Positions 48,162 through 59,757 of a DNA stretch of 64,000 nt are shown piece by piece. The stretch spans positions 310,001 to 374,000 of the forward strand of contig MU130237.1 of assembly GCA_015039465.1 (NCBI GenBank), given 5' to 3'. Below the pieces are notes generated by a model. It was not told where the DNA came from. It was given only the letters and a program-made list of their open reading frames with translations, and searched no databases. A program made the position numbers and the translations under genes. This stretch comes from Phlegmacium glaucopus. Taxonomy: Eukaryota; Basidiomycota; Agaricomycetes; Agaricales; Cortinariaceae. Position 1 is the first letter of the stretch. Each line of letters opens with the position of its first letter.

Positions 48162-48268
48162 TTTTAAGGTAGTTCAGTCGAAGTACTTAGATGAGTTATA
48201 AAAAACTTGTGACCCCGTGAATGATTAAAATTCAAAGTCCGCTGAATGATCAAACTCTACTCCTGACT

Positions 48269-48873
48269 ATGTCGCGCCCTCCCCTTGATCCTGAGAAGAC
48301 AACTGCGGGCATCGCTCTTGACCCCCAGACCCTCGAACGCGTTATACCAGAGTCCAAGCGCCCAGATGGAACGTATGTGTCCTCGCTCTCCTTAGATCTC
48401 CATCGCATCCGCCTCTCAGCTTCCTCGCTTATTTCGTCCATCTTCCATGCAGTGTCAGGAAACAGATCAAAATTCGGCCTGGCTTTACTCCCCAGGAAGA
48501 TGTCCGCCGTTTTCGTAGCACGAAACAGGCACAGATGGACACCAATACGCTGCCCAAGGGACATATCATCGGATGGGCACCTCCACCTACATCAACTTCT
48601 GGATCTCCTGTTTCGAAGCCTCTAAGTAAAAGTGCCAAGAAAAATGCCAAACGGAAGGAGAAACGAGAAAAGGAAAAGGTGGACGACGTTCCAGATAATT
48701 GGGAAGATGACGATGATGGGAGTCCAAGCACGCATGACTCAAACATCGGTGCACCAGTTACGACTTCTTCGACGACGACAGACCCTGCACCTGCGGATAA
48801 AAATCAACAAGTTTCTTCTGCTGATGATGCAGATGGTTTGTCCAGCAAACTTGACAAGCTGAATGTCAAATAG
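48269..48873 (+). CDS. PYM1: PYM, partner of Y14-Mago (EJC disassembly factor)
   Basis: Releases the exon junction complex from translated mRNA in the cytoplasm. Exons 48269..48372 and 48453..48873; about 174 residues. The N-terminal Mago-Y14 binding region is well preserved: SKRPDGTVRKQIKIRPGFTP followed by QEDVRRFRS. The C-terminal part has the basic helix KSAKKNAKRKEKREKEKVDD and ends SSKLDKLNVK, both typical of PYM/WIBG. The middle is acidic and Thr-rich. The conserved core is interrupted by the single intron. Presence of PYM fits the intron-dense gene structure of this genome. Confidence 0.92.
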
Positions 48874-49068
48874 CAGCATCGAGTACGAGCATCACTGTAT
48901 CCTGGATGTGGTTGGGTGGTTCGAGATATTATGATCGGTTACTTTGTCTTGGCGTCGATAAGCTTCCAGGGATGATATACAGATAGAAATACAATTGTGT
49001 TGAATCAACGAGTATGGTTGATGGGATCTATGAAAAACATGGGAACGATCAACTCATTGGTATCATTT

Positions 49069-50200
49069 CTATGTCACCCATTCAGTTCGTTCCAGTCCTT
49101 CCGTGGGTATATTCACATCCGGTCGAGTGGGTAGCGGAGCAGTTCGTGACGACTTTGGTTTCGGTAGTATCTCCATCGTGATAATGATAACCACGACAAA
49201 CGCCGACAAAGTCACTAACATGAGTTTATCAATGATAGGGCAGCCCTACGGAGTGAAATCCATGGCTCACCGACGGCCTTGCGCATGTTATCCCATTTGA
49301 TTTCTTCCACATCCGTTCGCAGATCACTGGTATCAACGATTGCTTTATTCAAAAGAGTCTGCAATGAAAAAAAGCCAACTTGAGTTATGGCTAGGATCAG
49401 AAAACTGGTAGCGGCAACCTCAATGTTGATATCCTGTTGCTTAAGATCAGCTTTAGCCTCGTTTTTCCTGCTATCTAGTTCCATTTGAATCCTGGGGGTA
49501 GCCTTAGATAAGAAATAGGCTTGTGAAATAAATGGATAATTTTTACTCGTGTTTTAGATTCCCAACATCCTCCTTCATCTTCACATCGAGTAGGTCAACT
49601 TCTCGGCGCAAAGCAGTCGTAGCAGCTCTGATCGCTGCCGAATCATTCTTCGTGTTCATCGTCAATTCGGCACGCAAATCAGAGAGTGCAGCACGGAATA
49701 AATACGCTTGCTGTTTGAGAAGTTGTGAACTATGTTGGGGAGTACTTATATTTCAAATTTCAACGTACGTTATCCAGATCTTTAACGGTCAAACCTTCTC
49801 TCCTCACTTTTCCAATGCGGTCTACGAGGAGCGCACGAGTCGCACGCATGAGACTCCGGGCTGTCTGTTCCGGAAAAGTCTTCTCCAGCGCTGTGAAAAA
49901 GGCATGGGTATGAAACGGAGGGCTTGAATACGTAGGTAGTTTGCGTGGCGGCATATCGACCACATACGGAGCTGGAACTTCCGAGTTTGGAATACTAGAA
50001 GGAGAAGCATCATTCGCCTGTGAAGATGAATTTGAAGGATCTCGAGGATGTGACATTGATGCCAATGGTGGATTAGAAGGTTGTGAATTACTTGGAGGAT
50101 CTCCAAGGGTAGGTCCTGTATTATAATAGGCTAGAAGCGCCTTTGAGGGTGATGTTACAGAAAGACAGGCGCGTGGAACAGCACGAAGAAGCATATTCAT
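49069..50200 (-). CDS. FMP32: Mitochondrial coiled-coil protein, Fmp32/CCDC90 (DUF1640) family
   Basis: Inner-membrane protein related to animal MCUR1/CCDC90B; the yeast relatives are linked to cytochrome oxidase and proline metabolism. Starts [20 protein letters not shown] (Arg/Ser mitochondrial presequence). A Ser/Pro-rich linker leads to the family block [20 protein letters not shown] with [20 protein letters not shown]. Long coiled coil: [35 protein letters not shown] and [20 protein letters not shown]. The C-terminal membrane region is followed by a short tail ([20 protein letters not shown]). Several introns. DUF1640 assignment is confident; the exact biological role is not. Confidence 0.85.
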
Positions 50201-50336
50201 GTATAAAAAAATAATCGTGCAAATGTGTGTGTACATTATATCTGCTGACTCATCCCATCTTATCTTATCTAACTACGAAAAAAACAACGATCATCAATCT
50301 CATTCAGGCCAGCAAATCAAGCGACAAACCTGGTAA

Positions 50337-50657
50337 TTATGACTGTGAAGAGGAGGCAGGCGGCGTAGGTTTAGGAGTGAATTCAAATTGAGATCCAATA
50401 ATGTTGCCTCTGAATCGTTTCCTCATGTCTAACTGTTGCTGAGGATTAGCAATTAATTGAGACTCTGACTGTTTGATGCATACCATGCCGCGTTTGCATT
50501 CAAAAGTGGCTTTTCTGAGGGACTGACATTCTTCTGGCAGATCCTTGTAATGTTCTTTTAGACACTCTGAGGGCAGATGACCTTGCTTCATAACGCAGTC
50601 TGAATGCTTTAGACAGTCTTTTAGAGCAGCAACGAGATTTTGGCACGAGGAAGACAT
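50337..50657 (-). CDS. PET191: Cytochrome c oxidase assembly factor Pet191/COA5
   Basis: Intermembrane-space protein needed for complex IV assembly. Two exons; the intron follows CKRGM and the protein resumes LDMRKRFRGN. The twin CX9C-type cysteines are visible: MSSSCQNLVAALKDCLKHSD, CVMKQGHLPSEC and EECQSLRKATFEC. The C-terminal part is Pro/Ser-rich (FTPKPTPPASSSQS). About 90 residues, normal for the family. It is divergent from IBA57, with only 39 bases between the two start codons. Confidence 0.94.
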   Translation of the reverse strand: MSSSCQNLVAALKDCLKHSDCVMKQGHLPSECLKEHYKDLPEECQSLRKATFECKRGMVCIKQSESQLIANPQQQLDMRKRFRGNIIGSQFEFTPKPTPPASSSQS

Positions 50658-50696
50658 TTGAGTCTCGAGAGCACGTGAGCTTCCTCTCTTTCTAAA

Positions 50697-52007
50697 ATGT
50701 CACCACCACCACTACTAGGTCACCTCCTCAGGACAACCCCCACATTGGCGCAAATTACCAATAGAGCCATTGTTTCTGTAATAGGTTCACAGTCTTCCGA
50801 GTTCCTCAATGGCCTTCTCTCCACTTCCATCCAGGACCCTCCTAAGAATCAATACTCAACCTTATTACACGCTCAGGCACGCTCTCCCGTATCCTTTTGG
50901 GCTCTGCATAGTTGAATAGGGCTCTCATGCAGGGCAAAGTTATGTATGATGTTTTCTTGTATTCAACGAAAGCAGGCTATCTCTTGGAATTCGACTCGCG
51001 AGCTTCTGAAGCATCTCCATTGCTATCTTACCTCAAACGCCATGTTTTGCGGTCCAAAATCAAGATCCGCAATGTCACAGATGAATATGATATATGGGCT
51101 GCCTGGGGCTCTCCCAAAGATAATAGCTGGGAGACCGCACGGAAATGGGAATGGGCTACAAGCGGGAGTGGGAGTGTAGAACCTTCATGGAATGAATCTA
51201 AAGAATGGCCTTGGGGAACGGAAGAAAACACCATTCATGACAGAAGAGCCGTAGGAATGGGTCGCAGGTTACTTGTTAGGAAAGGCGAACGGCGTATGTA
51301 ATTCCTTCTTCTCTCCCTATTTGTCTGACCTTTTCTGTTGGAAAATAGCTCGAGACCTTTCTTCGCATGATGTAGGGTCCACAGATGATTACCATCTCCA
51401 TCGTATTCTTCATGGTGTCCCTGAAGGAATCGTTGATATACCACCCATGCACGCATTTCCGATGGAGTCTAACCTTGACGCTATGGGAGGATGTAAGAGC
51501 CCTACACCAGATAATTGCTTATATTTAGGTTGACCCTCACATAGTGGATTTTAGGAAAGGGTGCTATGTTGGCCAAGAACTTACAGTACGAACATATCAC
51601 AGAGGTGTTGTTCGAAAACGGATATTACCAATATACCTAGAGTTGCCAAATCAAACGTCGGGATTTTTCTTGTATGTTGCTTTTCGGTCCTGATTGTTTT
51701 TCTTTGCAGAATACCGGCTTTTCCTGCTAACATTGACATCAAGCCTTCTTTGATCCTAAACTCTGATACTGAGAAAGCGGGTACTCGGCCCAGAGGCACG
51801 GGAAAACTCTTGAGCACGCAGAAAGAAGTGGGACTTGCGCTTCTGCGACTTGAACATATGGCAGGTTTTCAAAGAGGGGAAATCAGGCTGGAGCTTGAAA
51901 TCCCTACTGAGGGAGACCAAAAGATCTCTTGTAATGTGATCCCTTTCTGGCCTGACTGGTGGCCCGGCGACCTACCAAGCAAAGACCACTCTACGGATTC
52001 CATATAA
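50697..52007 (+). CDS. IBA57: Mitochondrial Fe-S cluster assembly factor Iba57 (CAF17 family)
   Basis: With Isa1/Isa2, builds [4Fe-4S] clusters for aconitase and lipoate synthase. Starts [20 protein letters not shown]. Blocks: [67 protein letters not shown] and, across introns, [20 protein letters not shown], which contains the KGCYxGQE folate-binding motif of the YgfZ/CAF17 family. The end [20 protein letters not shown]... leads to [10 protein letters not shown]. The frame at the last introns (around 51530-51715) is inferred. About 360 residues. Confidence 0.92.
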
Positions 52008-52225
52008 ACATCATTCCATCAGTCACGTTTCAGTCTGAAAAATTAGCTCTGAATATAATTGGTCCTTAGCATTCGTGATCAGTTCGAAACAATTCCTGTA
52101 ATATTTGTATTCACGCCAGTTAGAATAGTATTTTTATAATGTTCTGGACTTGGTAACGACAAACTTCATTCTCCAACGTCCAGAATGTACGGAATAGAAT
52201 ACATCCAAACGAGCATCAATGTTCA

Positions 52226-52723
52226 TCAAGGTAATGGTTCTAACACATTTCATTGACCAAGAGATTCTCACAAAAATGAGAAATGTTACCTTCGATGAGC
52301 ACCGATGAATATACGTAGTCGCCATCATGACTGACTGATACATGTATTCGGCCAATTTTGTGGCGATCCATATCGAGGGTAGGATGGTATCTGAGAGAGG
52401 GTTTCCCTGAAAGTTTTTCATACGTAAACTCCTTCCATGTGGCTTTTACAAGTGGGTACATGGCTTTGTACGATGCCTCTTTTACACTCCATCTATAGAA
52501 TAGGAATGTTAGATTCAAAATAATTCTACGGGTTCGAAATAATGTACCTAACAGCGAGAAATTGGACACAATCTTGGGCGTCAGAGATCTGCAAAGCTTT
52601 CCACTGGCCATATTCTGTTGTACTTAGAATCCTGGAAGCAAATCTGTCGGCGCGTCTACGATTTAAAAGGGCAAGAATGCGGGGAAGGTGGACGACATCG
52701 ACGCCTATACCAAGAATTGTCAT
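52226..52723 (-). CDS. PPT2: 4'-phosphopantetheinyl transferase, AcpS/Ppt2 type
   Basis: Adds the phosphopantetheine arm to mitochondrial acyl carrier protein. Starts at 52723 with MTILGIGVDVVHLPRILALL; the Asp of GVDVV is a metal ligand. FASRILSTTEYGQWKAL follows, then across an intron WSVKEASYKAMYPLVKATWK with the catalytic Glu in KEA. The later part has HVSVSHDGDYVYSSVLIE. The last exon appears to be tiny (EPLP after GTAACA intron). About 150 residues, as usual for holo-ACP synthases. Convergent with IBA57, divergent from ELP2 (81 bases between starts). Confidence 0.9.
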
Positions 52724-52804
52724 TGGTTTAAATCGGAGGTTGCTGCCAAGCAACACTGGTACTGATCTCCGACAGTTCAATTTTACTTTCCGTTGACCTG
52801 AACA

Positions 52805-55800
52805 ATGTCGCATGCTACTCTCACTTATATAGCAGCGTCTACAAACCGCTTTAGCAATACTGCAGATGTCTCTCCTTCATCTTCTGTTATTGCCTTCGGG
52901 TCTTCGCGATTATTAGCTCTATGGCATGTCGATGTGAGCGTTGCGAAATACCCTTGAATTCAATCTTTGGTCCTCAACTTTTATCAGGATCCAAATGACC
53001 ATGGGGTTTCGCAAACACTTCCGGGACACGACGGCTTTATAACATGTGTTAAGTTTGTAAAGGATGACATGATTGTGTCCGCAGATACGAAAGGAGTACT
53101 TCGGTTATGGAAGAACATATCTCAGGCAGGCAAGGGTTTTTCCCTTAAATTGATGCGAGCTAATGACCTCAAATAGTGGAAGGCACATCACACGATCCAA
53201 GCACATTCCGAGTCTATATCTTGTCTATATGTGAAAGGCGAACACCTGGTTACTGGCTCTTCTGACTCCTGCGTCAAGATCTGGAAAGTCACCGGGGAAG
53301 GCAAGTCAGATATCATCCATCGATCTGAGCCGAATCTACAATAATGTACTCTAACAGACGACCTTGTCGCCATTCAAACAGTAGGCTTGGATGGCAGATA
53401 TCCTCTTGCCTTGACTTTGGCCTATCTTCCTCAATCAAATGGTTTAATTTTTTTCAAAATTTTCTTTTTGATTACGTATAACGTCTTTCAATAGTATTGC
53501 TTCTGGCCATCGGAGGAACCGACACTACCGTTCAGCTATGGGTCTCTTCTGACAACGGTGTTTGTGCCTCTGATATGATTTTCCAGTTGTCTTTCTGATA
53601 AGTCTTCGACCTGGCAGTTTGTACACTCTGTGACTCTCTCTGGTCATGAAGACTGGATTCGCAGCTTGGCGTTTACGGAATCTCTCGAAATAGGCCAGCC
53701 TTTGATACTTGCTTCAGGATCTCAAGATGCCACAGTCCGTCTTTGGAATATCGAGCCATGGCAGAAGGTCCTTGCTCCCATAAAGAGTACAACATTGGAA
53801 AATCTTAATGATAATCTCCTTGACAACTTTGAAGCTTCTCTTGGCGATATTGGCGAGAACGAGGAAGGGGGGAAGCAAATTTCTCTAAAACGTCATGTGT
53901 TAACCGTTAAAACAAGCGCCGAAAAGTATGATGCCGTGAAATTCTCATTATCTTTTGGAATCTGACGATCTACAATCAAGCGCTCGACAATTCTCTGTGA
54001 CATTTGATGCCCTTCTGGTGGGCCACGAAGCAGGAATAACATCTCTTTCCTGGCGAATGGACACGCCAACTATTCCTACTTTACTCTCGACATCAATCGA
54101 TTCCTCAGTTATTCTGTGGTCACCTTCAGTAATATTAGATTTAGAAAACCATGAAACAACATCAATATGGATCAACCGTCAACGATTTGGAGATGTTGGT
54201 GGTCAAAGATTGGGCGGCTTTGTAGGAGGGTTGTGGGCACAGAAGGGAACTGAAGCATTAGCCTGGGGGTGGGCAGGAGGTTGGAGACGATGGCGTTGCA
54301 ATTCTGATGATAAAGATATGTCCGAAGAAGAGTGGAAGGAAGTCGGCGCTGTAACAGGTCACAACGGGCCTGTCAAAGGTCTTGATTGGAGTCCAGAAGG
54401 TGAATATCTTATATCAGTTGGGTACGTCATTTCCTCAACAAGAGCTTTCGTGGCTTTCTTGAACTCTTCCTCAGTCATGACCAGACTACTCGAATCCACG
54501 GCCCTGTGTCCACACCCCAGTTCCCTCAACCATCTTGGCACGAAATCGCTCGTCCTCAGGTTCACGGATATGACATCTTAAATGTAGTTTTCATTGACCC
54601 ATTGAAATTTGCGAGCATAGCAGACGAAAAGGTTATGCGTATCTTCGACGCTCCTCGTGGGTTTGTTGAACTAAGCGAAGGACTCGGCGTCGCACATTTT
54701 GCTGAAGAAAAGGTTTTTGAAGTTGTCTGATGCCCCGAACCTCTGATATAAATTCACATGTAGCTCAATCGACCGATTGGCGCCAATGTTCCTCCTCTCG
54801 GGTTATCGAATAAGGCCGTCAGTGAAGGTGCGTTATCTAGGTCCACTTCCACCGTTTAAGCATACTTAAACCTGCATAAAGGCCCCCGGGAACTGGTTGG
54901 CGCACTGGATTCTTCGAGGCGGCCCTTTGATGGGGAATTAGCAGGAATTACTCTGTGGCCAGAGACAGAAAAGATTTTTGGACACGGTTACGAGGTGGTT
55001 TCAGGTATTTTTCTTTCATAATTTCCGATGGCTAACTAGCCATGTAGTCGGTGACACTCGGTGTCTCACACTCACGGCATTTTCTAGCGACTGCCTGCAA
55101 AGCGACCAGCATAGAGCATGCAGTTGTTCGGGTTTATGATGCTCGCTCGTATAAAGCTGTCGGAGAACCTTTACAAGGCCACATTTTGACTGTCACGCGG
55201 ATATGCTTCAGTCCAGATGACAGGTTTATTTTGACCGTTTCACGAGATCGAACATGGAGACTTTTTGAAGTTCAAAGCGAAAACGGTAGGTATTGCTATC
55301 GTTGTGTTTACAATACTTCACAAACACGCTTTCAGGCTATATTCCAATCGCTGCTGAAAAGGCTCATGCTCGCATCATCTGGGATTGTGGATGGGCGATT
55401 GAAGGAGACGTATTCGCAACGGCATCAAGAGACAAGACGGTATTTGATCGTTCATGCCGTTCCTCTTCCCATATCTCATCCATATACATGATTCAGGTGA
55501 AGATATGGAATCAGAATGGCGGAAAATGGAAGGCTGTAGCTACTTTGACGACTGGGCAACCGGCGACAGCCGTAGCATTTACTTCTTTGAAGAAAACAAA
55601 TAGGTTCGTCTCCGGTATCCTTACTTCTACTGACCACTTCATGGGTCGTTGTAGGCGATATCTTGCTGTTGGACTTGAGAGTGGAGAAATCTTAATCTAT
55701 TCTGCGTTATCCGCGTCGACAGAGGACTGGCGATTGGATGTGACGATTGACTCTAGGTAAAATATCTTCTTTCTTTACCTAGACGGGTACTTACTTCTAT

Positions 55801-55939
55801 TATCACAAGCATGGCTCATGTCGACCACATACATCGTCTTGCTTGGCGGCCATCAGCTGCGGAATCGGTTGGGGAACTGGCAAGTTGCAGTGAAGATGGT
55901 ACAATGAGAATACTAAAAATTGGGTTGACAATGAATTAA
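52805..55939 (+). CDS. ELP2: Elongator complex subunit 2
   Basis: WD40 scaffold of Elongator, which makes the cm5U-type modification of tRNA wobble uridine. Starts MSHATLTYIAASTNRFSNTA. Repeats, in order: GHDGFITCVKFVKDDMIVSA, SISCLYVKGEHLVTGSSDSC, LSGHEDWIRSLAFTE with SGSQDATVRLW, GHEAGITSLSWRMDTPTI, the Elongator-specific GGFVGGLWAQKGTEALAWGW, GHNGPVKGLDWSPEGEYLIS, IARPQVHGYDILNVVFIDPL, GHILTVTRICFSPDDRFILT, ARIIWDCGWAIEGDVFATAS and HIHRLAWRPSAAESVGELAS with EDGTMRIL. Two seven-bladed propellers are expected. About 800 residues with many short introns. Confidence 0.94.
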
Positions 55940-56226
55940 AAATATCTCCAACTATTTAACTAGAAATACTGAAATGAAACTTGATATACAGTGTGTATGA
56001 GAAGATTACACCGAACAAAAACACTTAGTGAAACACTGGGAATAGAGATTGTGGGTGCTATGTATGGGTATTGAACACCAAATAGGTAGTGCAAGGTTTT
56101 GCAAGAAACAGCAGATAATGAAGAACATGGGTTTGCTATAGCGATACAAGGATACGGTTGGCGTTATTTAAACAATATCACGGAGACTGATGGGAACTTC
56201 AGGCTATGGAGAGGGCGTCAATCTGG
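55940..56226. other. Convergent intergenic ELP2 / pseudo-helicase
   Basis: About 290 bases between two stop codons, presumably both 3' untranslated regions. Nothing notable seen. Confidence 0.4.
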
Positions 56227-59200
56227 TCATAAAGCGGAAGAAGGATTGAAACGTACGCATTTGATTCTATTTCAAGTTAGACATGTCAGTGACATGAACT
56301 CAAAGCCGAGAAGTGGCTTACTTGTAAAAACATTCTATAGATCGCAACATCTCAACGTCGCCACCGGTGGCGGTCACAAAGTTTACAACGACACCCGCCC
56401 GAGCGTAAGTGGACGCCATCGCGGGGGCGACGCTGGACAAACCAAATAGTCAAAATATTATTCCTCTTAGTATGTTATGCAAGAATCTCACCGGTGAGAA
56501 TATTCTTCTACAGCCTTTGGAAGATCTAAGGGTAGGGATAAGTCATCTTAGAAAGCTTTACTGTTATCCAAAACACTCACCGTAATTGATGACTAGAGGA
56601 ACATGAGATACTTCTGGACTTTTGACTTGGATGTCGTAGACAACCAGAACTTTAGGGCTTGGTTGCCTCATGGTAACAGAAGCCGGAGTTCTGAATTTGC
56701 TCAAGGCACCCAGTTTGGTCCCGCTGTTCATATCGCCATGCTTTACAATGCTCAGGTCATTGTTATTGCTGCATAATGAAGGCAAGAAGAGACTTACAAG
56801 GGGAATTGCTTCTAATCCACGGCTTGCCAATTTATAAACCACTGACTCAAGGGCAGTAATGCCTCCCACATGGACAATGGCTTGATGAACCTCAACGTCC
56901 TCAAAGATGTCAGCAAGAGCATCAAGTTTCCACTCTCGAGCTTGAGTTGTTTCGGCGTTGGAGGCGCTTCTTCCGGAACCGATGATGCCAAGTCCACCGC
57001 CTGCGGTTGTGGCAAGGGGGTCTGACCGTCCACCTGCTGTAAACGCCAAATAAAGATAAAACTGACGCAAGCCTCTAGAGCCTTGATTGGCTTCGGGATT
57101 TGCAACGTTACCATCGCGTCGAACGAGGACTCTAACAGGTTCTCGTAACTGTATAGCAGATGCAAGATTAAGGACGTCCTGTGGGACAGTGTTGGAGAAA
57201 AGAGCTGTCTGACGTTCAATTGGTTGAACTGGACTCGGAGAACTACTTTCTGACGCGTTCGGTGAAGATACTGCCGCAGAGAAGCGGCGGCCGGAATTCT
57301 GGAAAGATGGAATCACTGGATTACCTGGCTCAAATGGTGAAGTAAAAGTCGTTGGAGTCGAGGAACCTGTAGGCAGGCCGGCAATGGCCGGAGTGGGGGC
57401 TGGTGGTCGCGATCTAGGAGGAGGCAGCAACTTTACGATGCTGAAGACAAATTCATGCAAGTTGCGAGCAATCAGCTGATCAACTTCGTCCAGTACAAGG
57501 AAACGGACTTCCGATCCAAGGAGTCCGCCAGTCGTTGTAAAGAGAGCATGAAGTTTCTGGGGAGTTCCACAAATAATGTGAGGAAGGTTTTGCTGGAGAA
57601 GACGAAGTTCTTGTGCTAGGTCATTGCCACTGGTTGTGGCCCCGACTCCAAGAGCAGAACGTACTCCAATGGGTCCACCAAGATCTCGAATCATGCGCTG
57701 AGCTTGCGTGGCCTGATCTACAGTCGTCGAGATCATGATGACGATCGGACCACGATTGGGTGGACGAAGGGTAATGTTCGACACTGCGACCTGAATTGCA
57801 GGTATAACATATGCTGCAATGCGTTCTTGTGTTGGAGGGGCCTGAGCAATGATATCAGAACCTCGGAGAAGGAACGGCAGAGCCCTTTGTTGGATCTTGT
57901 TTGGTGGGCCAACGCTAGTGATCGTATAAAATTAACGGTTGGATGATGAGGGATCAATGAAAAAGACCCACCCAAATTTTCCAAGTGATCTTAGCAGTTC
58001 GGGAGCCAGTGATAATTGCTCCCATTTGGATATCACGGGTCCATTCTCGCGAGGATTTCCTCCAGCCCAATTATCTCCTTGGGATTCAAGCATCTGTAGA
58101 AACAATGTATTAAAGCTTGGAGAGAATTTTCAATGTAGCTTACGCCTGAGGAGTCGCGTCGAAGCAGCCCAGAAACCGAGCGACGTTTATCGCGCAGGAT
58201 GGCGTCCTGGCGCCCAATACCTTGTTCAGCAGAAGGGCGCATTGGCAGGTCGAGTGTCCCTGCAGACCAAGTTCGTAAAGGAGGGTTTGGGTGGCGGGCT
58301 CTTAGATCCGGCCGATTCGGCAGACCATGTCCTAGCATAGGTGCATTACCAACACCTGAAGGCTGTATGATTTGGTTGGGCGCAAGGTCTAGCTGGGCAG
58401 CGTTTAAGCCAATTACCGAATTATTGCGGCCATCCGAAATTGCGGTCTGCTGATGCTGCATTTGCTGAGTCTGAAGGGCGAGCAATTGCCCCACAGAGGA
58501 GGTCAAAGTATTAAGCCTTTGCGATATGGAAGAAATATCATCCGTGTTGGCCGCTTGATTAGGTGCAATATTGCCAACGGAAGGGCGGTGCTTGATTAGG
58601 TTAGACGAATTTGAGTTAGCATCAAACGGATCTTTGAACTCGGGCAGATTATTGTTGATGCCAAGTGCCCTCTCAACCAACAAGTTAACCTTACGATTGA
58701 TGTCCCCCAAGTCACGCTGGATTTCACGTGTTGTATATTCACACCGTACGAGACGATCGAGAATATCGTGAATCAAGGGCGACGCTTTAAGTTGTGCTTC
58801 AAAGCTTTGGGATTGTTGCTCCACAATCGCTGGGGTAAATCGGGTACTGGAATTCTGGGAAGAAACCGGTGAAGACGATGTATACGCCACGCCCGTAACT
58901 GTGGTTGGGCCACTCATTCCAACCAAACTCGGAGGAGGTGATAAACGTTCACGCATTTGTTGTTGCAGTGACGAGAAAGAGGAACCCGGTGTCTGAGTGC
59001 CTCCATCGAAAGTGTCTAGTTCTGCAGGAGAGTCGCTATTCTCCCGTTCCGGTAAAGTGTCCAAAGTACCCAACATGCTCGCCTCCCTGATGGATCTTGT
59101 TTCAATGACCGGGTAGGATTTGCTCGCGTCATTATGACGAAAGGTCGGTGAATGAGCATCGCGTTGAGTTGGAGAGGGCTGATACCGAGACTCCTCAGGC

Positions 59201-59397
59201 CCTCGAGAAGGACTAGGAGAAGACCTAATCGAGTGATAATCCGAGGACGAAATCGAGTGTAAAGACGGTACTCGATCATGCTCGTGGAAGATGTGCTGGA
59301 TAGGCCCTCGGCCATTGCCACCTTCGTCATCGCTGCCACGCAAGGCCCCCGGATAGAAGGGCATAGACGCAGGGTTCAAGGTAGCACTCCTTGCCAT
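56227..59397 (-). CDS. eIF4A-related DEAD-box fold protein lacking catalytic motifs, long N-terminal extension
   Basis: Starts MARSATLNPASMPFYPGALR; exon 1 (to about 58140) encodes ~420 disordered residues rich in Ser/Pro/Gln with a short coiled coil (CEYTTREIQRDLGDINRKVN). Then a helicase fold aligned with eIF4A: SKWEQLSLAPELLRSLGKFG, IQQRALPFLLRGSDIIAQ, motif I position APPTQERI, motif II position VLDEVDQL, motif III position LFSNTVPQDVLNL, VVYDIQVKSPEVSHVPLVIN (motif V) and DLPKAVEEYSHRVAPAMAST (motif VI). The end GVVVNFVTATGGDVEMLRSI and FYKIKCVRFNPSSAL follows eIF4A closely. None of the ATPase motifs is intact, so it is a predicted non-catalytic protein. Pro/Ser-rich insert between motifs II and III. 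About 950 residues. Confidence 0.85.
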
Positions 59398-59757
59398 GGT
59401 CGAAGACTATGGATATAGTAACAAAGAGAACGGCCTGAAAGCGAACTGCAAGTAAAAAGTTTGTGAGCCAACGTGGTGTTTGAGAAACTAGTGCTAGGAG
59501 TTAGTCACCTTTGACAAGTTTTCCTGATGGTTGTAAATACACTAGGCTAATTCCATACAGGCAGTATGTAGGTGGAATAACTTGCTGGGGCCACAAAGAG
59601 CAGCGGCCTTGTTAGGAAGTGCCTTGATGTGACATCAATGCCCGCGGCCACATCACGCGTTTTTTATTATTTGGACTGCTAAATATGTAATACATACTAT
59701 TCAAGGTTAAGGAGTGTGAGGTAGGTGGTGATTCAGAAATGACTAAGTGCAACAAGG
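59398..59757. other. Promoter side of the pseudo-helicase gene
   Basis: About 360 bases between two minus-strand genes; contains GC-rich words (cccgcggccac) near 59640 and an AT-rich run. It must include the upstream promoter of the pseudo-helicase and the 3' end of the RRM gene. No other feature seen. Confidence 0.4.
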
